A stretch of 61,653 nt of DNA from Gammaproteobacteria bacterium (GTDB lineage Bacteria > Pseudomonadota > Gammaproteobacteria > Xanthomonadales > Wenzhouxiangellaceae), in the NCBI GenBank assembly GCA_018819105.1, contig JAHJQV010000019.1, positions 1 to 61,653 of the forward strand, read 5' to 3'. The notes under the pieces are model-generated. The model saw nothing but the letters and a program-made list of their open reading frames with translations. It was not told where the DNA came from and ran no database searches. Both the position numbers and the translations under genes were made by a program. Positions within the stretch are counted from its first letter, which is position 1. Each line of letters starts with the position of its first letter. Positions 52,489-61,653 of the stretch are shown piece by piece.

Positions 52489-55400
52489 ATGAGCACCACC
52501 GCATCTGATCTGCACAATCGCCAACAGACCGCCAGCAGCCATCCGCTGCGTTTTGTCACCGCCGCCTCGCTGTTCGACGGCCATGATGCGGCCATCAACA
52601 TCATGCGTCGGCTGATCCAGGCGCAGGGCTGTGAGGTGGTGCATCTTGGCCACAACCGTTCGGTGGACGATGTCGTGCGGGCTGCGCTGCAGGAAGACGC
52701 CGATGCCATTGCCATCAGCTCCTATCAGGGCGGACATGTGGAGTACTTCAAATACATGATCGACCGCCTGCGCGAGGCCGATGCCAGCCACATCAAAGTG
52801 TTTGGCGGCGGCGGCGGCACCATCACGCTGGATGAGATCCGCGAACTGCACGACTACGGCGTCGAACGCATCTATCACCCCGATGACGGCATGCACATGG
52901 GGCTGGTGGAGATGATCGAGGACGTGGTGCAGCGTGCCGAGCAGGCACGTCTGCCCGAACACGTGCCGGACAGCGTAGCGCGTGATCATCACCGCAGCGT
53001 CGGCGAAATGATTTCGGCACTGGAAACCGGCCAGCTGGGCAGCGAGCGATTGCAGTCCCTGCGCAAGCAGTGGCGGCTGGCAGCGGGCAAAACGCCGGTG
53101 CTGGGCATCACCGGCACCGGTGGTGCCGGCAAATCGTCGGTCACCGATGAATTGCTGAACCGTTTTCTGCAGCATTTCCCCGATATGCGCATCGCCGTGC
53201 TGGCGGTGGACCCGACCCGGCGCAAGACCGGCGGTGCCCTGCTGGGTGATCGCATTCGCATGAACTCGCTGCGCAACGAGCGCGTGTACATGCGCTCGAT
53301 GGCCACGCGGCGACAGCATCTGGCCACCTCGGAAATGCTGGAAGATGCGATACTGTTCCTGAAATCGCTGGCATTTGATCTGATCATCGTCGAAACCGCC
53401 GGCATTGGTCAATCCGATTCGGAAATCGTCGATCTGGTCGATTTCCCCATGTACGTGATGACCTCGGACTATGGCGCGGCCAGTCAGCTGGAAAAGATCG
53501 ACATGCTCGACTACGCCGAGCTGATCGTATTGAACAAGTTTGATCGCAAAGGTGCCGAGGATGCCCTGCGCGATGTCAAGAAGCAGTGGCGGCGCAATCG
53601 CGTGGCGTTTGATCTGGCCGATGACGACGTCCCGGTGTACGCCACCATCGCCAGCCAGTTCAACGATCCCGGCATCACCTGGATGTTTGTCAACCTGTGC
53701 CGGCTGCTGCGCGAGCGGTTGCAGCTGGATGCCGGGCAGTGGACGCCGGAGACCAACACCGACATCAAGGAGCCCAAGCTGGCAGCGCTGATTCCCGGTA
53801 GCCGCGTGCGCTACCTGGCCGAGATTGCCGAGCAGGGCCGCAACATCAACGCCGGCATCGAGCGCATGGCCGAGCAGGCCAGTGCAGCACAGAACCATTA
53901 CGAATCGCTGAAGGCGCTGGACGATGCACAGCTGCCGGCACCGCTGCAGCCGTATGCCGACACCGGCAGCGATGACCGCACCCTCAGTCTGCTGCGCGAA
54001 CGCTACAACGAGGCCCTCAAGGCGCTGTCGCCGGAAGCGGTAGAACAACTGGCGGCCTGGCCGGCGCGGCTGGAAAGTGTGCGTGCCGAGCAGTACAGCT
54101 ACACCGTGCGCGGTCGCGAGATCACCGGCGACAACTACCGCACCAGCCTGTCCGGCAGCCGCATTGCCAAGATTGCGCCACCAACATTCCGCGACTGGGG
54201 CGATCTGCTGCGCTTTCTGCTGCGCGAAAACCTGCCCGGCAGCTATCCCTACACCGGCGGCGTGTATCCGTATCGCCGCAGCGGCGAAGACCCCACCCGC
54301 ATGTTCGCCGGTGAAGGCATGCCCGAGCGCACCAACAAGCGTTTTCATTACCTGTCCGCCGGGCAACCGGCCGCACGCCTGTCCACCGCGTTTGATTCGG
54401 TGACGCTGTACGGCGAAGATCCCGACGAGCGCCCGGACATCTACGGCAAGGTCGGCAATTCCGGGGTATCCATCTCCTGTCTGGATGACATGAAGCGGCT
54501 GTATTCCGGTTTTGATCTTTGCGCGCCGACCACCTCGGTGTCGATGACCATCAATGGCCCGGCACCGATGCTGATGGCCATGTTCATGAACACCGCCATC
54601 GACCAGCAGGTGGAAAAGCATCTGCGCGCAAGCGGTGACTGGGATGCCGCCGAGCAGCGCATCAACGAGTTGGTGGGGGATGATCGCCCGCGCTATCGCG
54701 CCGACATTCCGGCCGGCAACGACGGTCTGGGCCTGGCCATGCTCGGTGTCAATGGCGAGCAGTTGATCGGTGTCGGCAGCCTGGATCGAGATCGCTATGA
54801 ACAGATCAAGGCGCACACGCTGAACACCGTGCGCGGCACCGTGCAGGCCGACATTCTGAAAGAAGACCAGGCGCAGAACACCTGCATCTTCTCCACCGAG
54901 TTCGCGCTGAAAATGATGGGCGACATCCAGCAGTATTTCGTCGACCATCAGGTGCGCAATTTCTACTCGGTGTCGATCTCCGGCTACCACATCGCCGAAG
55001 CCGGCGCCAACCCGATCAGCCAGCTGGCGTTCACGCTGTCGAATGGTTTCACCATCGTCGAGTATTACCTGGCGCGCGGCATGCACATCGACGAGTTCGC
55101 GCCCAACCTGTCGTTTTTCTTCAGCAACGGCATGGACCCGGAATACACCGTCATCGGCCGCGTTGCCCGACGCATCTGGGCGCGCGCCATGCGTGAACGC
55201 TACGGTGCCAACGACCGCAGCCAGATGCTTAAATACCACATCCAGACATCCGGCCGCAGCCTGCATGCGCAGGAAATCCAGTTCAACGACATCCGCACCA
55301 CGCTGCAGGCGCTGTATGCCATTTTCGACAACTGCAACAGCCTGCACACCAATGCCTACGACGAGGCCATCACCACGCCCACGGAAGAAAGCGTGCGCCG

Positions 55401-55935
55401 GGCGGTGGCGATCCAGCTCATCATCAACCGTGAACTGGGGCTCAACTTCAACGAAAACCCCTGGCAGGGCAGCTTCATCGTCGATGAGCTGACCGATCTG
55501 GTGGAAGAGGCGGTATACCAGGAGTTTGAAGCCATCAGCGACCGCGGTGGCGTGCTCGGTGCCATGGACACCATGTACCAGCGCGGCAAGATCCAGGACG
55601 AATCAATGCTGTATGAAAGCAAAAAACACGACGGCAGCCTGCCGCTGATCGGCGTCAACACCTACCTGCCGAACAAGGGCGAGGCTGAAGAAGCCCCCGA
55701 AATCGAACTGATCCGTGCCACCGAAGCCGAAAAACGCGAACAGATCACCGGCGTGCGCCGATTCCAGCAGCGCCACGCCGAGCAGTCAGCGCAGACATTG
55801 AAACAACTGCAGCAGATCGCCCGCGAACGCGGCAACATCTTCGCCGGGCTGATGGAAGCGGTCAAGGTCGCCAGTCTGGGGCAGATCAGTGCTGCCTTGT
55901 ATCAGGTTGGTGGAGAGTATCGGCGGAATATGTGA
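52489..55935 (+). CDS. icmF: IcmF, fused isobutyryl-CoA mutase
   Basis: An adenosylcobalamin-dependent acyl-CoA mutase with its own G-protein chaperone in one chain of 1148 residues. Order: B12-binding domain (about 20-145, with the DGHDAAI motif at 30-36 supplying the cobalt-ligating His), MeaB-like GTPase (about 200-440, P-loop [10 protein letters not shown] at 208-217), then the catalytic barrel (about 550-1148). The order B12-GTPase-catalytic is that of IcmF, not of methylmalonyl-CoA mutase. The substrate-pocket region [20 protein letters not shown] is IcmF-like. It interconverts isobutyryl- and butyryl-CoA and related branched acyl-CoAs, which fits the leucine/valine genes in this window. 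It is GC-rich, unlike the accessory genes on either side. Confidence 0.95.
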   Translation: MSTTASDLHNRQQTASSHPLRFVTAASLFDGHDAAINIMRRLIQAQGCEVVHLGHNRSVDDVVRAALQEDADAIAISSYQGGHVEYFKYMIDRLREADASHIKVFGGGGGTITLDEIRELHDYGVERIYHPDDGMHMGLVEMIEDVVQRAEQARLPEHVPDSVARDHHRSVGEMISALETGQLGSERLQSLRKQWRLAAGKTPVLGITGTGGAGKSSVTDELLNRFLQHFPDMRIAVLAVDPTRRKTGGALLGDRIRMNSLRNERVYMRSMATRRQHLATSEMLEDAILFLKSLAFDLIIVETAGIGQSDSEIVDLVDFPMYVMTSDYGAASQLEKIDMLDYAELIVLNKFDRKGAEDALRDVKKQWRRNRVAFDLADDDVPVYATIASQFNDPGITWMFVNLCRLLRERLQLDAGQWTPETNTDIKEPKLAALIPGSRVRYLAEIAEQGRNINAGIERMAEQASAAQNHYESLKALDDAQLPAPLQPYADTGSDDRTLSLLRERYNEALKALSPEAVEQLAAWPARLESVRAEQYSYTVRGREITGDNYRTSLSGSRIAKIAPPTFRDWGDLLRFLLRENLPGSYPYTGGVYPYRRSGEDPTRMFAGEGMPERTNKRFHYLSAGQPAARLSTAFDSVTLYGEDPDERPDIYGKVGNSGVSISCLDDMKRLYSGFDLCAPTTSVSMTINGPAPMLMAMFMNTAIDQQVEKHLRASGDWDAAEQRINELVGDDRPRYRADIPAGNDGLGLAMLGVNGEQLIGVGSLDRDRYEQIKAHTLNTVRGTVQADILKEDQAQNTCIFSTEFALKMMGDIQQYFVDHQVRNFYSVSISGYHIAEAGANPISQLAFTLSNGFTIVEYYLARGMHIDEFAPNLSFFFSNGMDPEYTVIGRVARRIWARAMRERYGANDRSQMLKYHIQTSGRSLHAQEIQFNDIRTTLQALYAIFDNCNSLHTNAYDEAITTPTEESVRRAVAIQLIINRELGLNFNENPWQGSFIVDELTDLVEEAVYQEFEAISDRGGVLGAMDTMYQRGKIQDESMLYESKKHDGSLPLIGVNTYLPNKGEAEEAPEIELIRATEAEKREQITGVRRFQQRHAEQSAQTLKQLQQIARERGNIFAGLMEAVKVASLGQISAALYQVGGEYRRNM

Positions 55936-56063
55936 TGATGGGTGTAGTAGCAAGCTGTGTATGCCTTTCTTCCGCCTGGTCATATACGCTTACTAAGTAA
56001 ATTTGGAGGTGTTTGACACCGTATGCCAACAATTCTAAGGATAGGCCCATATCGTTTCTCGCC

Positions 56064-56092
56064 TCGTTCCCACGCTCTGCGTGGGAATGCAT
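56064..56092. repeat. REP-like palindrome upstream of the RAYT gene
   Basis: TCGTTCCCACGCTCTGCGTGGGAATGCAT: arms CCCACGC and GCGTGGG around a TCT loop. Related units follow the transposase gene at 56641, 56701 and 56759. Confidence 0.8.
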
Positions 56093-56102
56093 AGGATGAG
56101 CG

Positions 56103-56633
56103 ATGGGCAGAAGTCGCTACAAAATCATTGATCCACAACAGCCGCACTTCGTCACGTTCACAGTGCTGCATTGGATTCCGGTTTTCACACGCCAGAGCAC
56201 TGTTGAAATTTTGCTTGAATCCCTGCGCTTTCTTGGCGTTGAAGGCCTTAAGATCTATGCCTATGTTGTGCTGGAAAATCACTGTCACTTTATCTTGCAA
56301 AGCGATAGTCTGGGTGAGAATATCGCGCGTTTTAAATCCTGGACTGCTAAGCAGCTAATTCAGTATCTTGTTGAAAACAATGTGAGGCAAATACTGGATC
56401 AACTGGCATACTATAAAAAAGCGCATAAACAAGATCGCACCTATCAGTTCTGGCAGGAGGGTGTACATCCTGAGATGATCCAGAGTGATGATATGATGCG
56501 GCAGAAAATAGATTATATTCACCATAACCCGGTCAAGCGGGGTTATGTGGATCAAGCCGAGCATTGGCGCTATTCCAGTGCACGTAATTACGCAGGGAAA
56601 GAGGGGTTGCTGGAGGTTTGTCGGCAATGGTGA
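56103..56633 (+). CDS. REP-associated tyrosine transposase (RAYT, Y1/IS200-like)
   Basis: A 176-residue HUH nuclease of the RAYT group, domesticated relatives of IS200/IS605 transposases thought to spread REP palindromes. The HUH pair is in LENHCHFIL (His-Cys-His), and the C-terminal signature YIHHNPVKRGYVDQAEHWRYSSARNY is typical. A candidate catalytic tyrosine lies in QLAYYKKAHKQD or nearby. It is flanked by one palindrome upstream and three downstream that share the CCCACGC / GCGTGGG arms, which are its probable substrates. Base composition is AT-richer than icmF. No transposon ends of the classical kind are seen. Confidence 0.92.
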   Translation: MGRSRYKIIDPQQPHFVTFTVLHWIPVFTRQSTVEILLESLRFLGVEGLKIYAYVVLENHCHFILQSDSLGENIARFKSWTAKQLIQYLVENNVRQILDQLAYYKKAHKQDRTYQFWQEGVHPEMIQSDDMMRQKIDYIHHNPVKRGYVDQAEHWRYSSARNYAGKEGLLEVCRQW

Positions 56634-56640
56634 ATCGAGT

Positions 56641-56786
56641 ATGCATTCCCACGCGGGAGCATGGGAACGAGAAGACGACCTGCAGCCATCATGCCATCCA
56701 CGTTCCCACGCAGGAGCATGGGAACGAGATGTCGACTCACAACCATAACGTCACCCACGCTCCCACGCTCCCGCGTGGGAATGCTC
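56641..56786. repeat. Three REP-like palindromes downstream of the RAYT gene
   Basis: Units at 56641-56672, 56701-56728 and 56759-56786 share TTCCCACGC..GAGCATGGGAACGAG or its variant. With the upstream copy they form the RAYT-REP array. The central bases differ between copies, while arm pairing is kept or nearly kept. Confidence 0.8.
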
Positions 56787-56837
56787 TCCGGTGAGTGGGT
56801 AATCCCACCATTTTCAGTACCATCCAAAAGTAGATCA

Positions 56838-57660
56838 TTAGGTGGTTAACGACGATTTCTGCATCGGTATCAGTCCACCGTTTCCCATATTGGGACGTTG
56901 ATGATGTATTGCCGTAGCTACTGCGTGGCATATGCCTAGACTTGATCGATCGCCTCAAACAGATGTCGTCTCAGCCATTCGTTTCTCATCGTGCGGTTGT
57001 ATCGCTCAATGTAGGCATTTTGTTGTGGCTTGCCTGGCTGGATGAATAACAACTTATTGTCGTTTTCCTGGCTCCAATCCAGCAGCTTTTGACTGATATA
57101 TTCCGGTCCATTGTCACAGCGAATGGCCTGTGGCTTGCCGCGCCACTCTATAATCTGCTCCAAAGAGCGAATCACGCGCTCTGCTGGCAGTGAGAAGCCC
57201 ACTTCGATACCCAGGCCTTCATGATTATGGTCATCAATGACGTTGAACAGTCGAAACGCACGCTCATCGGCGAGCCGATCATGCACAAAGTCCATCGACC
57301 AGACCTGGTTGATGGCCGAGGGTATGGCTAGTTGCTCGGGCAGCGCCCATTTGAGACTGCGCTTGGGTTTGATTCGCAGGTTTAAGGCCAGTTCGCAGTA
57401 TATCCGGTACACGCGTTTATGATTCCAGGGCTGTTGCATGACGTTCTCAAGTACAAAAAACACAATCCAAAGCCCCAGGTCGGGCATTCGCTGGTCAGGC
57501 GTATCAGCCAGTCAGCAATTTCATCGTTCTCAGCCGATAACCAGGGTTGATAGTGATAGCCGCTGCGGCTGATCTTGAACAGATTACAGGCCAGGCGAAT
57601 GCTGATGGGGTATTGACGGGCGACAGTGGCGGCCATCTCGCGTCGTGCGGATGGCCTCAC
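56838..57660 (-). pseudogene. IS3-family transposase orfB, disrupted
   Basis: A DDE integrase-type transposase in pieces. The 5' part (REMAATVARQYPISIRLACNLF ... [15 protein letters not shown]) is in one frame. Near 57445 a one-base deletion shifts to the frame with [63 protein letters not shown] and [14 protein letters not shown], which includes the catalytic D, D and E. TAG codons at 56936 and shortly after replace codons expected to be Gln and Trp, and a further frameshift precedes the remnant HHQRPNMGNGGLIPMQ. It cannot encode an active enzyme. Confidence 0.88.
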
Positions 57661-57922
57661 TTTTTTTTGCCATGGCTTCCTGTAGTATCTCGGCTTTCAG
57701 GCGCTCTTCGGCATACATTTTCTTCAAACGCCGATTTTCTTCTTCCAGCTCCTTCATATGTCGCATCAGCGAAGCATCCATACCGCCATATTTGGCCCGC
57801 CATTTGTAAAACGTGGCGCTGCTCATGCCATGCTCCCGGCACAGTTCAGGCACCGGCGCACCAGCTTCAGTTTGCTTGAGTATCGACAGAATCTGGCTGT
57901 CGCTGTAACATGACTTCTTCAT
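57584..57922 (-). CDS. IS3-family transposase orfA
   Basis: The DNA-binding first ORF of the IS3 element. The helix-turn-helix (SDSQILSILKQTEAGAPVPELCREHGMSSATFYKWRAKYGGMD) and leucine-zipper-like helix (MKELEEENRRLKKMYAEERLKAEIL) are intact. A run of eight A residues on the coding strand (57661-57668 on the plus strand as T) is the likely -1 frameshift site that would fuse it to orfB. The native OrfA ends near that run; the extra residues before the stop at 57584 are frame tail. OrfA alone cannot transpose the element and may act as an inhibitor. Confidence 0.85.
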   Translation of the reverse strand: MKKSCYSDSQILSILKQTEAGAPVPELCREHGMSSATFYKWRAKYGGMDASLMRHMKELEEENRRLKKMYAEERLKAEILQEAMAKKSEAIRTTRDGRHCRPSIPHQHSPGL

Positions 57923-58114
57923 GTAGAACCTCTTCAGGCTACGCTAAGAGAAAATTCTACTTTTGGGTGGCTTGGTTTTTTGGGGGGATTACCAGTGCTA
58001 TACTTCTAGTACGTAAACAAGGTGGAGATAACATGATACAGAGCAGGAAAGCTGTGTCCTCGTTCACATACTTCTGCGAGGGAATGCATGAAGATTGCTT
58101 CGTGGGGCATTGAT

Positions 58115-59365
58115 ATGAGTGGAAATTGTGCCTCTGTAATGTGGTTCTTGCGTGTTCCACTCAGATCACTGATTATATGCGTCGTTCTCGGTGTGTTCAC
58201 AGCGCCAGACTTGTCCGCTACGCAATATGATCGGCGTCATTTCGGTTTCAATATTTCCGATTATGAGCAGATTTATGCTGCAGAAATATCTTTTGATCGG
58301 ATAGATTATATTCCATACAAAAACCAAGGTACTAACGAGATTATCAGTTACATGGTATTTTACCGATATAAATTTGAAGTTCAGCATGTCTGGAAGGGAA
58401 ATCCAAATGCCGTTGAATACCAATTCCAGTGTGGGCTGAGTGGATGGACAGACAAAAGTTTACGGATGAGTGATTCTCTCTGGAGTGAGATCATAAAGCG
58501 TTCCCGTAAATCATCTGAAATTTACCTGATATTTGTTAAATCAACTAAACTCTCTGATTCGGTCAATCGCTGCGCACACATATTAAACTATGCTAAAAAC
58601 TTCACCCATCGTATTCAGCTTGGTGCTCCCAACAAAAGTTATGCTAGTGAATATGAGCCGATTACACCAGAAGATATGTTGGTGTATATACGTAGATATG
58701 AGTATAGCAGTGACAAATCTTTCAATGGCATCGTAGATTATAATGTCTTGAATGCAATCAATGCATTGAAGCTATTGAATGCACAGAGGACGTTGTTTGA
58801 TTACCTTCGTGGTGAGCGCTTCATGACCTGTGAAATCGATTCGATATCGCTTGCCTTGATGTCTGAGTTCATCAGGAATATTCCAGAATACTTTGCCAGT
58901 CTGTACAGCAGATTCCGACCCTTGTTGTCTTGCGCAGATACAATGCTGCGTATCAAGATGTTTTTTGCCTTGGCTGCCATTGCAGACAGGCAGACATTGA
59001 ACGACATGATCGAGCAAGTTCTGCAGGATGATTCAGCCGTGGTAAAACGATCCGCTGCATATTCTACATATGCAGCCGCAATCACCTATGCTGAACGAGA
59101 AGCCATGATGTCGCGCATGCTATCCAGCGACAATGCTGATGAGCGCATGTTTGCAGCGATGATGATGAAGCGCTCAGTCTATTGGTCACATCCCGACAAG
59201 ATGCGCACGCTATGTCAGGCTGAACCTGCCGCATGGCACTATGATGATGCTACCGAAAGCGATTCCATTGCACAAATATGCCAGGATCTGCTGCAAACGC
59301 TCTCTGAATCTTCGCGAGAATCCAGCGAGACGCAGGCTTTACTGGATGAGTTCTACTCGGGTTGA
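58115..59365 (+). CDS. Exported orphan protein, AT-rich gene
   Basis: A 416-residue protein of unknown family. From ATG 58115 (GGGG seven bases upstream) a hydrophobic segment LRSLIICVVLGVFTAPDLSA looks like a signal peptide. ATG 58088 also has a good GAGGGA and would add nine residues. The N-terminal half is beta-rich (IISYMVFYRYKFEVQHVWKG). The C-terminal half (about 225-400) is helical with HEAT-like runs such as IKMFFALAAIADRQTLNDMIEQVLQDDSAVVKRSAAYSTYAAA. The low GC content and neighbouring IS and RAYT elements suggest acquisition by transfer. It is convergent with the ABC transporter gene. Confidence 0.7.
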   Translation: MSGNCASVMWFLRVPLRSLIICVVLGVFTAPDLSATQYDRRHFGFNISDYEQIYAAEISFDRIDYIPYKNQGTNEIISYMVFYRYKFEVQHVWKGNPNAVEYQFQCGLSGWTDKSLRMSDSLWSEIIKRSRKSSEIYLIFVKSTKLSDSVNRCAHILNYAKNFTHRIQLGAPNKSYASEYEPITPEDMLVYIRRYEYSSDKSFNGIVDYNVLNAINALKLLNAQRTLFDYLRGERFMTCEIDSISLALMSEFIRNIPEYFASLYSRFRPLLSCADTMLRIKMFFALAAIADRQTLNDMIEQVLQDDSAVVKRSAAYSTYAAAITYAEREAMMSRMLSSDNADERMFAAMMMKRSVYWSHPDKMRTLCQAEPAAWHYDDATESDSIAQICQDLLQTLSESSRESSETQALLDEFYSG

Positions 59366-59485
59366 AGCTCAGACTTATGATGCATTTGTCGGCACCCATT
59401 AACGATTGCTGACAAATCTGCTGTTGCGTGTTTGAATATCCTCGTTCTCTGCGTGCCAGCCCATATCCAGACAATGCACGTACAG

Positions 59486-61306
59486 CTATCGATAAGCCCT
59501 GGCCTGCAACTCGAACAGCGTCGCATACTGTCCGCCAAGTCGGATCAACTCAGCGTGACTGCCCAACTCGATGATGCGACCCTGGTCCATCACCGCGATC
59601 TGGTCGGCCTGGCGTACGGTGGAAAAGCGGTGTGAAATCAGGATCAGTATCTGATGTCTGGCCATCGCCTGAAAATGCTGGAATACCTCGGCTTCGGCCT
59701 TGGCATCCATGGCGGCGGTGGGTTCGTCGAGGATGAGGATGTCGGCCTGTTCGCGCATGAAGGCCCGCGCCAGCGCAATCTTCTGCCACTGACCACCAGA
59801 CAGCTCACGACCATCCTTGAACCAGCGCCCAAGCTGGGTGGCATAGCCTTGCGGCAGTGTCTGGATGAAGTCATCGGCGAGACCTTTGCGTGCCGCCGCC
59901 TGCCAGCGTGTCGCGTCGTCAAATGCACTGACGTCGCCGGCGCCGATGTTCTCCCCAACCGGCCACTGGTAGCGGGCGAAATCCTGAAAGATCACGCCGA
60001 TGCGCGCCTGCAGGGCCTGTCGGTCCCAGTCTTTGAGTGAACTGCCGTCCAGCAGTATGTCGCCCGACTCGATCCTATACAGGCCGGCGATGAGTTTGGT
60101 CAGGGTGGTTTTGCCGGAACCGTTTTCGCCCACCAGCGCCAGGCTGGTGCCGGGGCGCAGCCTCAGGTTGATGTTGTCCAGCGCCAGGGTGTCGGTGCCG
60201 GGATAGCAAAACGACAGCGACTTGATTTCCAGTCCGTTGCCGGGCTGTTCACCCTGGCTCAGCGTGCCCTGGGCACCCAGTGCCGGCTGTTCCAGAAACT
60301 CGTACAGGCTGGTCAGGTAGAGGTGATCCTCGTACATGCCGTTGATCGCCGTGAGGCTGGCACTGACGGCCGACTGGCCCTGTTTGAACACCAGCATGTA
60401 CATGGTCATCTGGCCCAGGCTCAGCGTTTTCGCCACTGTGGCCAGCACCACCCAGGCGTAGGCACCATACAAGGCCAGTGTGCCGACCAGGCCTAGCGCA
60501 AACGTCCACCAGCCGCGGCGCACGGTCAGCGCGCGATCCTCATGGAAAATACGACCGAAGATGTCGCGATAGCGTTGCAGCAGCCTGGGCGCCAGTGCAA
60601 ACAGCTTGACCTCCTTGGTGTAGTCCTCGCGAGCCAGCACCGATTCCAGATACATCATCTCGCGCGATTCCGGCGAGCGCCAGCGAAACAGCCGGAATGC
60701 ATCACCGGCGAACTTGGCTTCGACAAAAAACGCCGGCAATCCGCCCAGAATCAGCACCAGCACCGCCCATGGTGAAAACGCAAACAGCAGTCCGCTGAAA
60801 CCCAGGATGGCGATGCCGTTCTGGATCACCCCGAAGGTTTTCTGCACCAGCGACAGCGGCCGGGTGGAGGCCTCGCGCCGGGCGCGGGTGAGGCGGTCGT
60901 AGAACACCGCATCTTCCAGCTGTGCCAACTCCAGCGTCTGCGTCTTGTCCAGAATCATCATGTTGACGCGATGACCCAGCTGTGCCCGCAGCAGGTTGTT
61001 GCAGATGGACAGCGCCGTCTGCGTGCCGGCCATGGCCGCCACCAGCAGCGCCTCGATGCCCAGCCAGAACCACACCCGCTGGATCAGGCTCTGGTTGTCG
61101 ATGGCTGCCACCACGCTGTCCACCAGCCACTGGCTGACATAGGCAATCGAGGCCGGCAACAGACCGGCCAGCAGGGTCAGGGCGGCCAGCGCGATGGTCA
61201 GCATCGGGCTGGTCGCCCACACCAGCACCATGGCCCGGCGGCCATAGGTTGCCAGCGGCCTGATCTGACTGAAAAAGCCCGGTGCGGCTTCGGGGGTGGC
61301 GTTCAT
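59486..61306 (-). CDS. ABC-type exporter, fused membrane and ATPase domains
   Basis: A 606-residue half-transporter that would work as a homodimer in the inner membrane. About six membrane helices occupy residues 30-320. The nucleotide-binding domain covers about 360-595: Walker A LVGENGSGKTTLTK, Q-loop VIFQDFARYQ, signature LSGGQWQKIALARA, Walker B ILILDEPTAAMD and the switch histidine in LISHRFSTV. The FQDFARYQWPVGENI context resembles exporters for peptides or lipids, often near bacteriocin or natural-product genes, but no substrate gene is nearby. It is monocistronic as far as the window shows. Confidence 0.93.
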   Translation of the reverse strand: MNATPEAAPGFFSQIRPLATYGRRAMVLVWATSPMLTIALAALTLLAGLLPASIAYVSQWLVDSVVAAIDNQSLIQRVWFWLGIEALLVAAMAGTQTALSICNNLLRAQLGHRVNMMILDKTQTLELAQLEDAVFYDRLTRARREASTRPLSLVQKTFGVIQNGIAILGFSGLLFAFSPWAVLVLILGGLPAFFVEAKFAGDAFRLFRWRSPESREMMYLESVLAREDYTKEVKLFALAPRLLQRYRDIFGRIFHEDRALTVRRGWWTFALGLVGTLALYGAYAWVVLATVAKTLSLGQMTMYMLVFKQGQSAVSASLTAINGMYEDHLYLTSLYEFLEQPALGAQGTLSQGEQPGNGLEIKSLSFCYPGTDTLALDNINLRLRPGTSLALVGENGSGKTTLTKLIAGLYRIESGDILLDGSSLKDWDRQALQARIGVIFQDFARYQWPVGENIGAGDVSAFDDATRWQAAARKGLADDFIQTLPQGYATQLGRWFKDGRELSGGQWQKIALARAFMREQADILILDEPTAAMDAKAEAEVFQHFQAMARHQILILISHRFSTVRQADQIAVMDQGRIIELGSHAELIRLGGQYATLFELQARAYR

Positions 61307-61653
61307 CCTGGCTTAGTGGTGCCTTATGTATCTGGATTCAACTTAAGGGATTGCTGAGATTGTCTGATTCATCACCCGGTCGCCATGACTCAAATCATTC
61401 ACTGCCAGCGGGGACGCTGGCGCTCCTGAGCTTTGTTTCGACCTGATCAGCTGTCTCGGTAGCACCCCTTCCCCCGCAGGCGGGGGAAGGCTGGGATGGG
61501 GGCGCTTGGCACATCGACTGCTGGTTGGCTTAATTTCAGTGTTTGCTGCTGAAGCCCCCACCCCAACCCTCCCCCGTGCACGGGGGAGGGGGTTATCAGC
61601 TTCACCTTGAGGAGCAGACGATGAACCTCTCGGAGGCTGGTTGCCGGCTTTAA
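61307..61653. repeat. Terminal intergenic region with inverted pair of GC-rich palindromes
   Basis: Two hairpins: CCTTCCCCCGC / GCGGGGGAAGG (61467-61490) and CCCTCCCCCG / CGGGGGAGGG (61567-61590). Their flanks (GCTGGGATGGGGGC and GCCCCCACCCCAACC) are inverted copies, so the pair at 61466-61506 and 61550-61592 forms a BIME-like unit of a repeat common in proteobacteria. A ten-codon frame at 61621 ends at the window edge and is not supported as a gene. Confidence 0.7.

Larger units (their letters stand above)
56820..57970 (-). mobile_element. Decayed IS3-family insertion sequence
   Basis: About 1.15 kb bounded by inverted ends CCATCCAAAAGTAGA (56820-56834) and TCTACTTTTGGGTGG (57956-57970), which pair at 14 of 15 positions. 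Inside, on the minus strand, are orfA (intact) and orfB (broken). It inserted between the REP array and the promoter region of the gene at 58115. I could not see a clear target-site duplication, so the exact ends may differ by a few bases. Confidence 0.85.

Noticed and set aside
52447..55347. 966-codon open frame antisense to icmF
   Set aside because: It mirrors the codon pattern of icmF, has no family motifs, and GC-rich genes often leave such frames open on the other strand.
1..61653. tRNA or rRNA genes
   Set aside because: I looked for T-arm motifs and acceptor pairing in the intergenic regions and saw none; a tRNA-finding program would be decisive.

Overview
The window is about 61.6 kb of GC-rich chromosome from a gammaproteobacterium. 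The SUF operon (Rrf2-type regulator, sufB, sufC, sufD, sufS, a SufU-like gene, a Rieske ferredoxin), the BamD/RluD/PgeF block, and a secreted protein ending in a FANSFED-type tail recall Xanthomonadales and relatives. That placement is inference; no rRNA or tRNA gene is visible to test it.

Layout. 180-6703: autoregulated SUF iron-sulfur cluster operon, with REP-like repeats between sufB and sufC. 6886-11444: bamD leftwards; rluD, pgeF and an eight-haem cytochrome c gene rightwards with overlapping ends. 11573-16595: two tandem secreted subtilase genes. The first has an in-frame TAG in mid-gene. The second has an in-frame TGA in what looks like its signal-peptide region. 16705-22363: a tail-anchored secreted protein, a REP cluster, a branched-chain-type 2-oxo acid dehydrogenase operon (E1 alpha, E1 beta, E2) and tryptophan 2,3-dioxygenase. 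22390-22659: a non-coding element with 26-bp terminal inverted repeats. 22824-32741: envC-gpmI, hslR, a TonB-like protein, icd with a DUF455 gene and an alkyltransferase-like gene, then a DUF305/beta-propeller protein. 32991-33552: a segmental duplication containing a 45-bp minisatellite. 33941-39091: patatin, isovaleryl-CoA dehydrogenase, leucine dehydrogenase, a small arginine-rich ORF and a divergent marR. 39112-47435: a secreted Ig/Calx-beta protein, then an operon of acyltransferase, TylF-type methyltransferase and a 1608-residue four-module glycosyltransferase. 47552-59365: AT-richer accessory stretch with an SpvB/TcdB-like protein ending in TPR repeats, a REP-associated transposase, a decayed IS3-family element and a secreted orphan, interrupted by GC-rich icmF. 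59486-61306: an ABC exporter.

How the genes work together. Leucine dehydrogenase, the E1/E2 complex, isovaleryl-CoA dehydrogenase and the fused isobutyryl-CoA mutase form a dispersed branched-chain amino acid catabolic set. The glycosyltransferase, methyltransferase and acyltransferase look like a surface-glycan unit. The SUF operon supplies Fe-S clusters. The features most worth a second look are the two interrupted subtilases, the SpvB/TcdB-TPR protein, the 22.4-kb inverted-repeat element, the multi-module glycosyltransferase and the small ORF opposite marR. I did not find a system here that I could confidently call new.
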